A stretch of 64,000 bases of DNA from positions 1,054,001 to 1,118,000 of the forward strand of contig NW_026944387.1 of the NCBI RefSeq assembly GCF_033439725.1, given 5' to 3'. Under the pieces are notes generated by a model that saw nothing but the letters and a program-made list of their open reading frames with translations, had not been told where the DNA came from and ran no database searches. Each line of letters opens with the position of its first letter. The first letter of the stretch is position 1. Positions 52,252 through 64,000 of this stretch are shown here, piece after piece. Both the position numbers and the translations under genes were made by a program. The DNA comes from Neurospora tetraspora (taxonomy: Eukaryota; Ascomycota; Sordariomycetes; Sordariales; Sordariaceae).

Positions 52252-55200
52252 ATGTCGGAAGCCGACAACACCATTGAGGTGGTTGAGCAGGTCGATGCTC
52301 CCACTCCCACCCAGGAAGAGCCCGCCCAGTCGGAGGCCGAGCAGTCAGTGAGCGCGCCGTCACCGCCGCCAGCCGAGGCCGAGGCTGAGCCATCTACCAA
52401 CGGCACCGCGGATGCGGATGCCGATGCGGATGCGGGCGCGAAGCCGACGGCAGCATCCCCCAAGAGCGCAAGCCCCAAATCCTCCCCTACCGCGGCTGCG
52501 AAGCGTACCACGACAGGCACAACAGGCACAACTGCGGCCGCCCGTCGCTCAGTTACCGGTGCCGCCTCCACTGCTACGAAGCCCACCGCCTCTTCTGCCA
52601 CTCGTACCAGCACCACCACTGGTACCGCGACCAGCAAGACCACCACCCGTCCGGCCAGCATCTCTAGCGCCCCTAAGCGCCCCACGACCGCTGCTTCGAC
52701 CACGACCGCTTCTCACCGCACCCGTCCATCTGCTTCCGAGATTGACAGCAAGTCCACGACCGCTTCCCGTCGTACATCGGCGGCCCCCAGCAGCACCGGT
52801 GCTTCGCCCACCAAGCCCACCACGAGGGTTTCCACCACCACCTCGAGCACTACAGCCGCCGCTCGCAAGCCAGCTACCTCCACCGTATCACCCAGAACAA
52901 GCACCACTGGCGTTTCTAGGACACCAACCACCACCAGCTCTGCTGCCAGCGCCGCTCGGAGCGCTTCCCGCGCATCAGTTACGACACCCACCTCTGATGC
53001 TGCAAGGAAGCGTCTTTCTCTGGCTAGCTCGACTGGTCCCACGCCGACTACTGCTAGACACACTTCCCGCCCTTCGGTGGCTTCGAGCGCCGGTGCTGCC
53101 GCTGCCGCTGCCGAATCTGCCAAGGAGATCGAGGCGCTCAAGAGCAAGCTGGAAGCTAGCGAGGCCGAAATCGCAGAGCTCAAGTCTCAGATCACTTCAT
53201 CTCAGGAGAAGATCGAAGAGCTTGGCGCAAAGGCCGCCGACTCCACCACCGATTCCGAGAAGCAAGAGACCGCTCAGGATGGCTCCAGCCAAGAGCATAT
53301 CGATGCCCTCACTGACCTGAAGGCCGAGCATACCGCCGAGATCGAGACCCTCAATAAGCAGATCGCCGAGTTGCAGGAGAAGCTTTTTTCCGCTGAGACT
53401 GAGCTTGTTGCTCAAAAGAGCCAGCTCTCAGATGCTGCGGGATCCAAGGATGTTGCGGATTCCGAGGTCACCAACCTGAAGGAGTCTTTGGATACCTTGG
53501 AAGCTGAATACCAGGCCAAGCTGGCTGAAGCCGAGGCCAGTCTCGGCAAGGCCAAGGAGGAGCACAATGCTGAGATTGAGGCCCTCAAGGCCACTCTTAC
53601 CGAGCAGCATGAGCAAGCCCTAGTGGAGCTCAAGACCAAGTTTGCTCAGGAGCAGCAAGACGGTGATGATGGAGCGACCGAAGCCCATGAGAAGGCCATC
53701 CAGGAACTCAAGGCTAGCCACGAGAGCGCCATTGCCGAGCTTCAGAAGAAGATCGACGAGTTGTCCTCCTCGCAGGCTGCCAATGATGCCGACGCCACCA
53801 AGCTTGATGCCTTGGAATCCCAGATTTCCGAGCTCAAGGCTAAACTCGAGGCTGCCGAGCAGAACGCTGAGTCGGCCAAGGCCGAGCTCGAATCCAAGCT
53901 GGCTTCCTTTGCTTCTTTGGAGGCCAAGGTCGCTGACATGGAGGCTGAACTGTCGGCTGCCAAGGAGGAAGCGACCAAGGCCGCTGCCACTCACGCCGAG
54001 CTCCAGAAGCGTATCGACGAGCTTACCGAGGAGACCAAGTCTCAGGAGGCCATCATTGCCAAGCTCAAGGAGGAGACTGCTTCTGCAGAGGATCTCCAGA
54101 AGCGCATTGAGCAGCTTACCGAAGAGAACACCACCTATGAGGCCACTCTTGCCAAGCTGAAGGAGGAGACTTCTGCTGCCGAAGACCTTCAGAAGCGCAT
54201 TCAGGAACTCGAGGCCGAGGCCAAGGACAAGGAGGCTACCATTGCCCAGTTGAAGGACAACACCACCGGTTCGGACGAGCTCCAACAGCGCATCGATGAG
54301 CTTGGCAACGACAACAATGACAAGGAGGCTACCATTGCTCAGCTCAAGGAGGAGCTCGCCGCTGCTGAGGAGCTCCAAAAGCGTATCGAAGAGCTCACCG
54401 AGGAAGCCAAGACCAAGGAAGCCACCATTGCCAAGTTGCAGGAGGACCTGGCTGCCACTGCAGAGCTCCAAAAGCGTGTTGATGAGCTCACCGAGGAGGC
54501 CAAGGAAAAGGAGGCTACCATCGAAAAGCTCAAGGAGGAACACAAGGCCGCCGATGATCACCACCAGAAGCAGTTGCAGCAGGTCAGCAAGGACTACGAG
54601 GACGAGATCGAAAGCCTCAAGGGTGATGCTTTCTTCAAGCGCAAGTTCCAGGAGCTTGAAGTCAAGTATGCCGAGCTCACCAAGTCTCACGAGGACGCTA
54701 CTGAGGAGCACGCCAAGGCCCTTGAATCCGCCAAGGCTGAGCACGAAGCTGCTGTCAAGGCCTTGGAGGCTAAGGAGGCCGAGCATCAACAAGCCTTGGA
54801 CGCCCTGAGGGCTAGCGTTGCCGAGGAGCTCGAGAGTGCCAAGGCCGCTGCCAGACAGCAGGCTGAAGAAGCCAGCCTCGAGCAGCTTGAGGCCCTCAAG
54901 GCCAGCCATTCTAGCCAAATCGACATCCTCAAGGGTGAGAGCGCGGCTGCTCTGGCTAAGGAACTCGAGGCACTACAGGCCAGCCATGCCGAAGAGCTTG
55001 CCGCTGCTCAAAAGTCCGTCGATGGCAGCAATGGTTCCCAGTTGGAAGAGATCAAGAAGGAGCTCGAGGCCAAGCACTCCGAGGAGATCCAGAAGTTGAT
55101 GGCTGATCTTGAGAATGCCAACAAGATCAAGCTCGAGCTCGACGAATTGAAGAAGCAGCATTCCGAAGAGCTTGAGCAACTCAAGGCTGAACTTGAGAGT

Positions 55201-56790
55201 GGCGATAGCCTCAAGAAGCAGCTCGAGGAGCTCGAGGCTAAGCATGTCGAGGAGGTCCAGAAGCTCACGGCGGAACTTGAGAACGGTAGCCATCTTAAGG
55301 AGGACCTCGAGGAACTGAAGGCCATCCACGCCCAGGAGGTGCAGAAGCTGATGACCGAGCTCGAGAACGCAAACAGCCTCAAGCAGGATCTCGAGGATGT
55401 CAAGGCCAGGCATGCGGAGGAGTTGCAGAGGCTGACAAGCGAAGTTGAGGGCTCGACTAGCCTCAAGAGCGACCTCGAGGCCGTCCAAGCAAAGCTTGCT
55501 GAGGCCGAGGCCAAGCTTGCCGCTGCTCAGCAAACAGCTGACCAGGCGAGAAGGGAGTTGGAGGACAGCAACGCCGCCGAGTTCGAGCAGATGATTTCGA
55601 CACACCAAGAAGCCCAGGAGGCTTTGAGGAAGGAGAACGCGGCGAACGTCAAGACTCAGCTTGAGGCCCTGAATGCGGAACACGAGAAGGCCATCGAGAG
55701 CCTCAAGGCCGCCCATGAGGCTGCTCTCAAGGAGCAGACTGAGGGTTTGGCTCAGCTCGAGGCCGCCAAGCATAAACTTGAGATGACTCTTGCCTCTATC
55801 AAGATTGAGCACGACAAGGCCCAAGAAGAGTTGGACAATGTCAGCCAGCAGTTGGCGATGGAGAAGATGGACAAGTTCACTGCCCAGGCGGAGTTGGATG
55901 CCGTCAAGAACGCCAGGCCGGATACTAGGGAGCTCGACTCCCTCAGGAAGGAGCTTGCGGCGATCAAGGCTGCCCATGAGCGGGAACTCCAGGAGCAGAA
56001 GGATGCCCTCAAGGCCGCCTTCGAGCAAGATCTCGCTGCTCGGAGGACGTCCTTCGAGAGCGAGCTCACCATTACCAGTGAGACGGCGAAGAAGCACGCT
56101 GCTGAGCTGGCCAGTGCCAAGGAGGAGGTCGCCATTCTTCACAAGGAGTTCCAGGCCTTTAAGCTCGAGGCTGAGGCTAAGCAGAAGACGTTTGAGGCTG
56201 ACTACAAGGACATGCACGACAGCCTGACGCAGCTGGTGGAGGAGGAGCAGAACCAGAAGGCGGCTTACGCCCGAAAGTTGGCCGAGGAGGACAAGATGAT
56301 TGTCGAACTTAAGGCGCTGCTCAAGGTGAAGGACGCTGAGCTCGCAGAGGCCAAGGTAAGTTCCCCCCGGTTCGGTCATGTTACGGATAGGAAGACAGAT
56401 CTAACTGTGATGCTGCAGAGCCACTATACCTACGAGACGGGCGTCAACGGGATCAATGGCGACAAGGCCGCGGCGGAAGGTGAGATTGAGCCTGACAACT
56501 CATCCTCAGCATTAGCTTCGGTGCGACAAGTCCCTGCCTGATTTTTTGTTTTGGCTTCTTTTGTTGTTGCCCTTTTGCCCTTCCTTCTAACAACCTAATA
56601 CCCTTACCCCAGACCCAGAGCCAGAGATTCGTATTTCTAGAACACTTTAGAAACATGTTCTAACAGACTTTGGCGATGGACACAGATCAATAAGGCCCAG
56701 AAGATGGTCAGCCAGCTGGCGGAGTTCACGGAGGACCTGGGCAACCAGAACTCGCAGATGCTCCAGTCGATTACGGATATCAAGGCTTGA
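52252..56790 (+). CDS. giant coiled-coil protein with basic Ser/Thr/Ala-rich N-terminus
   Basis: Three coding exons are proposed: 52252-56355, 56419-56520 and 56686-56790, with introns of 63 and 165 bp, giving 1,436 residues. The last donor (GTGCGA) is weak, but the joined end INKAQKMVSQLAEFTEDLGN continues the coiled coil in frame and a CTAAC branch site is present. Without that splice the frame stops at 56541. Residues 1-285 are rich in Ser, Thr, Ala and Arg with many KPTT/RTS phrases, of the kind that bind microtubules or are heavily phosphorylated. From about 290 to the end it is almost pure heptad coil. It contains six 31-residue repeats (54001-54558) and five 28-residue repeats (55081-55500). 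There is no membrane span. It resembles cytoskeletal tethers or spindle-pole proteins in general layout only; I cannot name it. Confidence 0.85.
54001..54558 (+). repeat. six tandem 93-bp units coding 31-residue coiled-coil repeats
   Basis: Units start at 54001, 54094, 54187, 54280, 54373 and 54466, exactly 93 bp apart. Each codes a LQKRIxELTEE...EATIAKLKEE-like repeat. Confidence 0.95.
55081..55500 (+). repeat. five tandem 84-bp units coding 28-residue coiled-coil repeats
   Basis: Each unit codes EEVQKLTAELEN...LKxxLEELKAxHA, that is four heptads. It is distinct from the 31-residue block earlier in the same protein. Confidence 0.9.
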
Positions 56791-58299
56791 CTATCCATGA
56801 TCCGCTTCGCGTCTTGATGTGAGACGCTCGTTGAGTGCTTTTTTGAGGCGTGTGAGTGGGATCGGGAAAAAAAACATGAGGGTTGGGTTATATATACACA
56901 CAACGATATCGCGACGGCATGTAATGTGTTTGATGATCATTTCATGCTGATGGAATATGGAAAAAAAGGTCGGGGCCGCCTCCGGGTTTTTCTCCTTTTT
57001 TTTTCTTTTTGGTAGGAAGGAGGCTGGCCGACGCTTATGGGCTCTTTATTATCTGGTTCATTTATCAATGACTCCTAATTCTGTTTATCTAGAGCCATGT
57101 TGGAAGGGGTGTTCTGTGGGCACCGTGTCATGGCGTTGACTTTTTTTAATCAAGCGAACTTTTGTCGAGTTCTCTTGTCAAACTTGTTCTTTCACCGAGC
57201 CTTGTATCTTTTGTGGATCTGTATGATATAGCGATGGTGATCGATGTGAGTAGTTGGTAACTGGAAGAAGAGATTGTTGTACCGAGGATCGGGGTGGTGA
57301 AGTGCTAAGGTCTCACCGTGTCACCGTTCCCTTCACCGAGGCATGAAAGAGGCGGGGAGGTGTGCATGCCGGGAGAGGGCGTGCTTGTGACACGCAGTAC
57401 ATAACCCCAATGGAGCGTCTGATAAGCTGATAAGGGAAAAAGTTTCAAATTTTCTCCATGTTGTGCTTGTGCATCTTTCCCCTGTCGAGTTGTGGTCTCG
57501 TCCAATGGAAAGGCAGGAGGCGAGCCAAGTGTGGTGCAGTGACCACTCGCTGTCTTTGTTCAGTCCAATCTCCTCTCTCTCCTCACGGCCACGGTCAAAA
57601 CTTCGGAGCAGTCAGTTCTTCCGCTGCGAGGAGAGACAGTGAGCGTGAACAAGTTAATCCCATCCGACTTGGGATAGTTTCAATTCCTCAGGTACGTCCA
57701 CGAGACGAGAAGAGACGAGACCGCATGCCTTCATTTTCATTTCCAATTGCCCCTCCATCTTATCTTTTATACACTGCCCCATCAATGGCTTCCTTCCACT
57801 TAACACCACACATTTGGATCATGGCATTGGTTGCGCTTGCACTGTGACATAGCGTCAATCTTTCAATCCTTTCTTGTATCAAAACACCAAAGTTGCAACA
57901 TGGTCATTTGGTGTCATGCACTTTGGTTGTTGTTGACTTTTCTGTTGCGATTTTATTTTCTTTGCATGCTCGCTGTGTTAGTTGCCCTAGATGTCAACTA
58001 CCACGGCAGTCTACCACTTGCCGGCCACCACCATGTCCATGTCCATGTCCATGTCGATAGAAAACCCTCAATTGATCTTTCCATTCACTCACTATGGACT
58101 TGCGCACCACCATTTCATCCTTCTTGTTACTTTACATGGTTCCCGTCCCAATGCTAATACTGATGGTAATCCAAAGTGACTCTTAGCCAGTTAAGCTATA
58201 TCATTGCCGTTGTCCTTCATTGCGACCAGCGGCATCCACAACACCACACTTCAGATATACTATAGGTCGACAGACCCTACATGATAGACACCAGTCGCC
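56791..58299. other. intergenic region before the Rgt1-like gene
   Basis: No gene is supported. It is pyrimidine-rich near 57560-57960 and has a CATGTC hexanucleotide run at 58032-58055, then the probable leader of the transcription factor gene. Confidence 0.4.
58032..58055. repeat. CATGTC hexanucleotide repeat, four copies
   Basis: Four exact units lie about 245 bp upstream of the Rgt1-like start codon. Confidence 0.95.
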
Positions 58300-61200
58300 A
58301 TGGATGAAAAGAAGCCCGACCCGGGAGCCGACGAGGTCATGACCGGCATCTCGCACCCCTACCCCTCTCCCAGCGTCGAGACCACCGATGCTCAGTTCTA
58401 CCATATCTCGGCCCAAAGGGAAGGCGAGTTGGAGCACCAGGCCGTCCAGTCGGACGGGGCAGATCAACCAGACGGCCTTCCCACTGTCACCGACCATCAT
58501 GAAAACCACGACCTTCATGAACTGCAAGAACTACAAGACCCTGTCTCCCCAAATCAGCATGCGCGACCGGGACCTTCGCTAAGTAACGAGGATTTGCAGC
58601 TGGCTGCCCAGTTGACCCAGGACCTCGCCCCTGTCATAGCTGCCGCCGCCGCTTCTCATAACCAGGCTCAGGAAGAGCAGTTACAGGTCCCGGTTCAGGT
58701 TGATGTGCCTGTCCAGACCGAGGACGTGGACATGCAGAATGACGCCGGCGACCCAGACCTCCAGGAACAACTTCAGGTTCAGTTGCAGAACCATAACCAT
58801 GAGCTTCAGAGCGTGATGCAGTCCCATGCTGAACAGCAGCAGCAACAACAGCAAGAGCAGCAGGATCAAAATCGTCAGCAGCAGGAGCAGCAACAGCAAT
58901 CACCTCAGCAGCAGCAGCCATCTCAAACATCACAACAGCAGCCTCAGCAACAGCAACAGCAACCGCAGGTTCCAGTACAAACGCATCCTCACTACGTTCA
59001 GCAGGTATCGCAGCTGCAGCAGACACCTGGTCCTACGTCAGCTCATCTGTCCACTCACATCCCCATTGACCATCTCGCAGGCGCCCACCCTCAGTATGGC
59101 GCTGCTGTCCAGGATAACACTCCTCCCCGGAAGCGTAGCAAGGTCTCCAGGGCGTGCGATGAGTGTCGTCGCAAGAAGATCAAATGCGACGCTCAATCCG
59201 AAGTGTCCGACCAGCCCTGCTCAAACTGTCGACGGTCATCTGCCCCATGCCTTTTTAGCCGCGTCCCCCAGAAGCGTGGTCCTAGTAAGGGATACATCAA
59301 GGAGCTGGCCGATCGCATCAACACGATCGAGGGTAAACTGACCGGCGCTGCCGTGCCCGACCCCCTCGATAGAAGGAGGACGACGCCCGCCGAGGCATTT
59401 GGGTCTCCCATCCCTGGTGATGACGGCAGGAAGAGGCCATACTCGAGCATCTCGAGCGAGACTTTTACTCCTCCGGCTCATGAGCGGCTGGCGGGTTGGG
59501 GCTCCGAGGCCAATCGGGCGCCGGAGCATCGGCCGATTCGTCCGTATCATCCGACTTATCCTCAGATCCATTCGGTGAATGATCTTGTGCCGAAGCCGCT
59601 GGCCATGTCGCAGAGTCCGGATGTGAATGGAGTGCAAGCGCAGGCTTCTGAGACTGCCGCTGATGCGGCGTCGCAGGATGGGTTGGCTAGCAATGGCTTG
59701 TCTCAGGAGCCGCTGGAGCAGGCGAGGGAGATCTCTGATGTTGCTTTTGAGTGGTGAGTATCATGAAGCAAACAAGAGGAAAAAGAGACTGAATAAAGCT
59801 AACCGTATCCCAGCTACCTAAACTCCGTACACCGGATATTCCCCATCCTAGCCAGCAAGAAAGATCGCGTCCATTCCATGCTCTCACAATGCCCACCAGT
59901 TCTCCAAGAGGCCTTCTACCACGCTCTCTTCGCCATGCTCAACCCCATGCTCCCCGAGTCAGCCGGCCGCGAGAACTGCAACTCCTTGACCTCCCATGGC
60001 CTTCTCAATGAGTGGGATTCCCAGCCTCGCACAATCTCATCACCAGTCGCCGACCTTGTGTGCCTACAGACGCTCATCATGCTCATCATCGAAGCGGACT
60101 ACGGCGGCATCAGCGCTGTCAAGGGTCAACGGGGTGGTCCCAAAAAGCTTTCGCTGCTGGGTGAGGCGGTTGGTTTGGGCTACATAATGAAGTTGCACAT
60201 TGCGCCCCCTCCTGATGTCAATCCGAATCTGGACCTGGATCCTGATTCGGAGAAGAACATCGCACTGAGAGCGTGGTGGACACTGGTTGCCTTGGACCGC
60301 TGGAATGCGGTGGGTACGGCGGCGCCGAGCATGATCAGCTCGGATGTGGTGGTTACGCCGGGACTGAGGAACATTATGGGCGATGTGGTTTACAATTACA
60401 CCAGTGAGTTGGTCCGTTGATTTGGGAGAGCGTGGCTCGCTGACAATCGTCGCAGAAATATCGTTCTTGTTGACACAGTTCATCCCCTTATTCCTTACCT
60501 TGTCCGCGCCAACGCCCTCGGACTTTGCGGCGTTGACGACCAAGAAGCCATTGGTCGCATCCCTCCTGAATGCGCTGATGGAAAGCTTCCGGTGGCAGTT
60601 TCCCGCTGATCTCATCACCTCCCCGTCTTCTGACCCAACATTACCACTGGCCTACTGGCACGTACGTCTGCTAGTGGACCTGTGCTCAGGAGGAGCCAAG
60701 GCAGACTTTGCCCTCCAAGACTGCGCCAACATCGTCGGTATCCTTACTGGCAATCCCGAGTTGTTGACTCCGCTCAATCACCACTTCATCAGTCTGGTTT
60801 CCCTGGCGTTACTAGAACTCGAAAAGCTGGAAAGGACAAAAGATGATGCAGGCCGCTTGCTGAAAGACTTGTTGGACTTCCGCGTAGCAGCCAGTCCGTG
60901 GACCGGCGTGGTGCGGGACAAGATTATGAGCGCCAGCTTGGTAAACAGGGAACGGAGCTCAACAGCCGTCGTCAATGGTAACCACAACAACAATGCTGCT
61001 TCCAGTCAGTCACAAGTCCAGAGTCATCTTCAGGCTGCTCTGCAAAGTCAAAGCCTCAGCCAGCCACTACAGCAGCTTGCGGACTTGGCTACCGTGGCTG
61101 CTGGGGTGGAACAGAGTGCCAATGACGCAAGTGCGGAAAACATGGTTTCTTCCGCTGCTGCCGTGGCTGCTGCAGCTGCGGCGGTTGCGGCGGCTGCCGC

Positions 61201-62458
61201 GGCGCATCATCAGCAACAGAGCGCGGCACTGTCCTCTGTCAATCCGGCTTCGCAGGTTATGCCAACTTCTCTTGATCCGGAAGGGAACGCTGGGCAGGGT
61301 CGTGGAGAGACAAGTGCGGATCGGGATGTTGACATGGATATGGGAGGGGCTGCTCCTGGAAGCAACGAGGAACGCCATACCAATGGCGCAGAGCACGCTG
61401 AGCCTGAGCAGCAGCAGCACTTCAAGACAGAGTACAGGTCGGATGAGGAACACGAGTTCAAGACCGAACCTCAGCCCGAGAACCGACCAGAGGACCATCA
61501 GCCCAGGCAACAACAAGCTGAGCAAGAGCCGCAGCATGTATTGTCAGCAAGTCCAGTCGATGAAAACGGGATTGCTGGTCCGGGACAGACGGACACCACA
61601 TCCGCCCAGGAACCAGATTCGCAACAACCAGCACCGGAATCACCTGCTCGGGAAACAGCCTCCTCTGCCGCCCCGGTCGTGGATGCTCCCAATGGTTCTT
61701 CAACCACCACTGACTCCCAGAACGCAAACAAAGAGGACATCACCCCCAACGGCACCTCCGCCAGCCAAGCCAGCCTGACCGCTTCACTCGCTCTCTCCCT
61801 CGGTTCAGGCTTTGGGTCCCTAGGCCTCAACACCGCCGAGATCTACGAGCATTATCAGCGCCAGCAGCAAGAACTGCAACTACAGAAGCAGGCACAACAA
61901 GCTGTTCAACAGGCTACCCAACAATCGCAATCCCAATCCCAATCCCAGCCCCCTCAGAACCCACCACAAGACCAGCAACAACAACAGCAGCAGCAGCAGC
62001 AGCAGCACCCATACCACCACCAGCGGTTTGAATCAAAAGAGGCATCTTCTCAACACCATCCTCATCAGCCTCAACAAATCCAAGCCCAGCTCCAACCAGC
62101 GCAACAACCCTCCTCCTTACCCCTCTCGCAAGCTCAAGCACAAGCTCAACTGCAACAAGTGGTGGCGAAGCAGCAGCAATTGGTCCTCCAGACACTGCAG
62201 CAGCATCAACAGCAGTCGCAGCAACAACAACAAAAACTGTCCAGCAGGCCGTATGAGCCGGAGGCGTTTTTGAAGGCTGGGTATTTGACTTGCTTTGGGG
62301 ATGCCGATGACCCGGTAGCGGTAGCCAGTGATACCAGTGGTAGTGCTGGCAGTGGGAATTCGAACAATAATGGGAATGGAACGGTTGGTAGTGGGAACGC
62401 GAATGGAAATGGGAATGGGGTTGTCGGCGGAAATGGGAATGGGACTACTTCGAAGTAG
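58300..62458 (+). CDS. rgt1: Zn2Cys6 transcription factor, Rgt1-like (glucose-response regulator)
   Basis: Coding exons 58300-59753, 59814-60403 and 60456-62458 give 1,348 residues to the first stop. The zinc cluster is C286-x2-C-x6-C296-x10-C307-x2-C-x6-C317, starting KVSRACDECRRKKIKCD. It is followed directly by RVPQKRGPSKGYIKELADRI, a linker I recall from yeast Rgt1, which represses hexose-transporter genes when glucose is low. A fungal regulatory middle region spans about 480-870 (exons 2-3). Glutamine-rich tracts lie before the zinc cluster (about 180-245) and near the end (about 1190-1310), and the last 40 residues are Gly/Asn/Ser repeats. The frame stays open for 112 codons beyond the TAG at 62456, to a TGA at 62795-62797; a possible intron (62388-62474) would skip the stop and give 1,432 residues. 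The DNA-binding class is certain, the Rgt1 orthology likely. Confidence 0.88.
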
Positions 62459-62474
62459 GATTTCGAAAGTCCAG

Positions 62475-62797
62475 CAACGTTTTTTGTGACGCCGGATATG
62501 GATGTTGATGTGAATGGGGGGGATGTGGAGATGGCGCACGATGGGAACTATGTTGTGTCTATGATCACCGAGGATGCGCCGGGTTCTGGGTATGGTCCTG
62601 TTCCAGGTGGTCGTCATTGTGGGAGAAACGCAGATGATGGTGTGAATGGCTTGGGGTCGGGCTGTCATTATTTGCTTGGGACCGGACAAAACCCTGAGCA
62701 GCCTGCGCACCCGTCTGCCACCGAGGCGTCTCCTGACATTATCACCGTTAACATTGAACATTTGCCTTGGACTGGCTGGCACAGGGACCTTACCTGA
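62475..62797 (+). CDS. probable 3' continuation of the Rgt1-like gene
   Basis: This is in the same frame as the preceding exon. After TAG the frame reads DFESPATFFVTPDMDVDVNG, later SMITEDAPGSG, and ends ITVNIEHLPWTGWHRDLT then TGA. Splicing from a GTAGTG donor at 62388 to the CCAG ending at 62474 would join in phase and remove the stop, though the donor is poor. Readthrough of the TAG is the other option. The acidic stretch and the LPWTGWH end look protein-like rather than random. Confidence 0.5.
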
Positions 62798-64000
62798 TAC
62801 TGCACAGCTGTACGATACTTACTGAGCTGGTCGGTAACTGTGCGCAGTTCTAGCCTACTAGGTAGTACTCGCGCGGCAGGCATCGGAAAGGATTACGAAT
62901 CCAGGGAAGGGAACTCAAACGGGGAGGGGATTTCGAACGCACATATGAGGCCCTAGGGGGAGGACAAAGCGGAATGAGATGCGTTGAAAAAGGTCATGAC
63001 AGTGACGGTTGTGGGTGGCATGGACAAAGATATTTGTAGGATAAAGAGCAAGGACTCAAAGGAGAAGATGGAAAGAGGGCGACATCGGATCGAGACTAGG
63101 ATGGTTCATGTTGTTGGGAGATGGCGAGAGGGTAGCGGTGCGGAAGTCGAGACTTTTGTTCGGTTGAAGTGAGTGGGTTGTTTTGTTCTATATATTGTCT
63201 TATCAACATCCTTTTTTCTTCCCGTTTCTTCATTCCAGCTGGTTTAGCCTCAGACGCTTCTCAACATTTTCGTGTGATTCGAGTCATCCATCCATCCGCC
63301 TCTTTTTCAGCCTTTTCACGGTCATTTGGCTGCAATTATCGGTCTACCATACCTAGCTCTCGCAAAACCGGGCTTCCCATTCCGGCGGTCCTGTCCTGTC
63401 CCTTTCTTCATGAGGTTCAAACCGATCCCCCAGAATTATAACAGCCTCTGAGGGCTAGAGGCTAGAGGCTGGAGTGGAGGCTAGAAGGATCCCTCCCTCC
63501 CGACGGCGTCAGTCAGTCATGGACTGATTCACCCACCCTGTCACAACTACCAACACATTCTCGGCCTGATATCAGCATTAGAGCGAATCTGACCAGCCAA
63601 GCTTGCACCCCAAAAGTAAAATGAACAAAAGAGGAGAGACCAAATCGCGGTCCCAGGGACGGTCAGTTTGCCAACAAACTTTCAAGATTCCCGGTTGACA
63701 AGTTGGGTTAGAGATACATACAACCTTAGGTGGTTAGGTGGCTGGGGTATTTCAGGAACGTGTGAGGGTGATGAAGCATCTTTCATCTCGGCAAGAATAG
63801 TTTATATATATATATCTTCTTGCTTCGTGTAGACAAAAAGGAGTGGGAAAGGGGGAAGAGAAAAGAGGATGGCTCAAAAGATGAACAAAAACAAAAGGGC
63901 GGACTATGGATCCGGTCGATTCGATTCGTCAAGCTTCCAGGTTGTCATGTTGCGTACAAGTAGTTACACGCTCAGGTGGCTGGGCTGGGTGGCTGGGCTG
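62798..64000. other. region after the Rgt1-like gene to the window end
   Basis: No gene is supported. It includes a TATATA run near 63802-63814 and a GGTGGCTGGGCTG repeat at the very end (63976-64000) that continues past the window. Confidence 0.4.

Noticed and set aside
52713-56379. Several long open frames antisense to the coiled-coil gene (up to 468 codons)
   Set aside because: They are shadows created by biased codon use (GAG/AAG/CTC) of the true gene.
1-64000. Dispersed 5S rRNA genes, as occur in Neurospora
   Set aside because: No stretch matching the 5S start or internal control region was found; two ACATACGAC strings (15873, 34285) are not followed by 5S sequence.
1-64000. Transposons, RIP-mutated relics, CRISPR arrays or viral genes
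   Set aside because: No transposase, reverse transcriptase or integrase motifs, no terminal repeats and no strongly AT-biased blocks were seen; CRISPR arrays are not expected in a eukaryotic nuclear genome.

Overview
The window is nuclear DNA of a filamentous ascomycete, most likely a Sordariomycete of the Neurospora/Sordaria type. The support is as follows. There are 20 protein-coding loci on both strands, without operons. The coding regions carry short spliceosomal introns, mostly 50-85 bp, with GTAAGT/GTATGT-like donors and CTAAC-like branch sites. Proteins are rich in low-complexity Ser/Pro/Gln/Ala tracts. One tRNA gene has the eukaryotic initiator hallmarks (A1:U72 pair, AUCG T-loop). 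Species assignment is inference. Exon boundaries were worked out by hand from splice signals and frame continuity; every multi-exon model listed closes in frame.

Layout, left to right. 1-5 kb: a PP2A activator (PTPA/Rrd) and a Roadblock-type protein resembling LAMTOR2. 5.35 kb: initiator tRNA-Met. 5.5-10.6 kb: a degenerate protein kinase with a Cys/His-rich insert, then a large acidic AT-hook/Myb-like protein. 12-19.9 kb: a CNNM/Mam3-type CBS membrane protein, glyoxalase I, and D-3-phosphoglycerate dehydrogenase with an ACT domain. 21.2 kb: a small Cys-rich protein, followed by a 3.5 kb gene-poor stretch. 25-32.5 kb: COX15 (heme A synthase), a Mn-type CDF cation transporter and, divergent from it, a ZIP metal transporter. 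33.4-37.2 kb: a possible 45-residue membrane peptide gene and two more members of the small Cys-rich family, with duplicated non-coding segments between them. 37.5-43.8 kb: a Rad4/XPC repair protein, a small helical unknown, and a zinc alcohol dehydrogenase. 45-49.7 kb: a conserved low-complexity unknown and a SET-domain protein. 52-56.8 kb: a 1,436-residue coiled-coil protein built partly from 31- and 28-residue repeats. 58.3-62.8 kb: an Rgt1-like Zn2Cys6 regulator with Gln tracts and an unusual in-frame stop near its 3' end.

Most genes are ordinary housekeeping or regulatory functions. The metal-related genes (CDF, ZIP, Mam3, the heme A enzyme) are near each other only loosely. The least explained content is the family of three short proteins sharing an M-C...C-G-H...C...C...C-x2-C pattern (21.2, 34.9 and 36.9 kb), two of which sit behind copies of the same diverged upstream segment.
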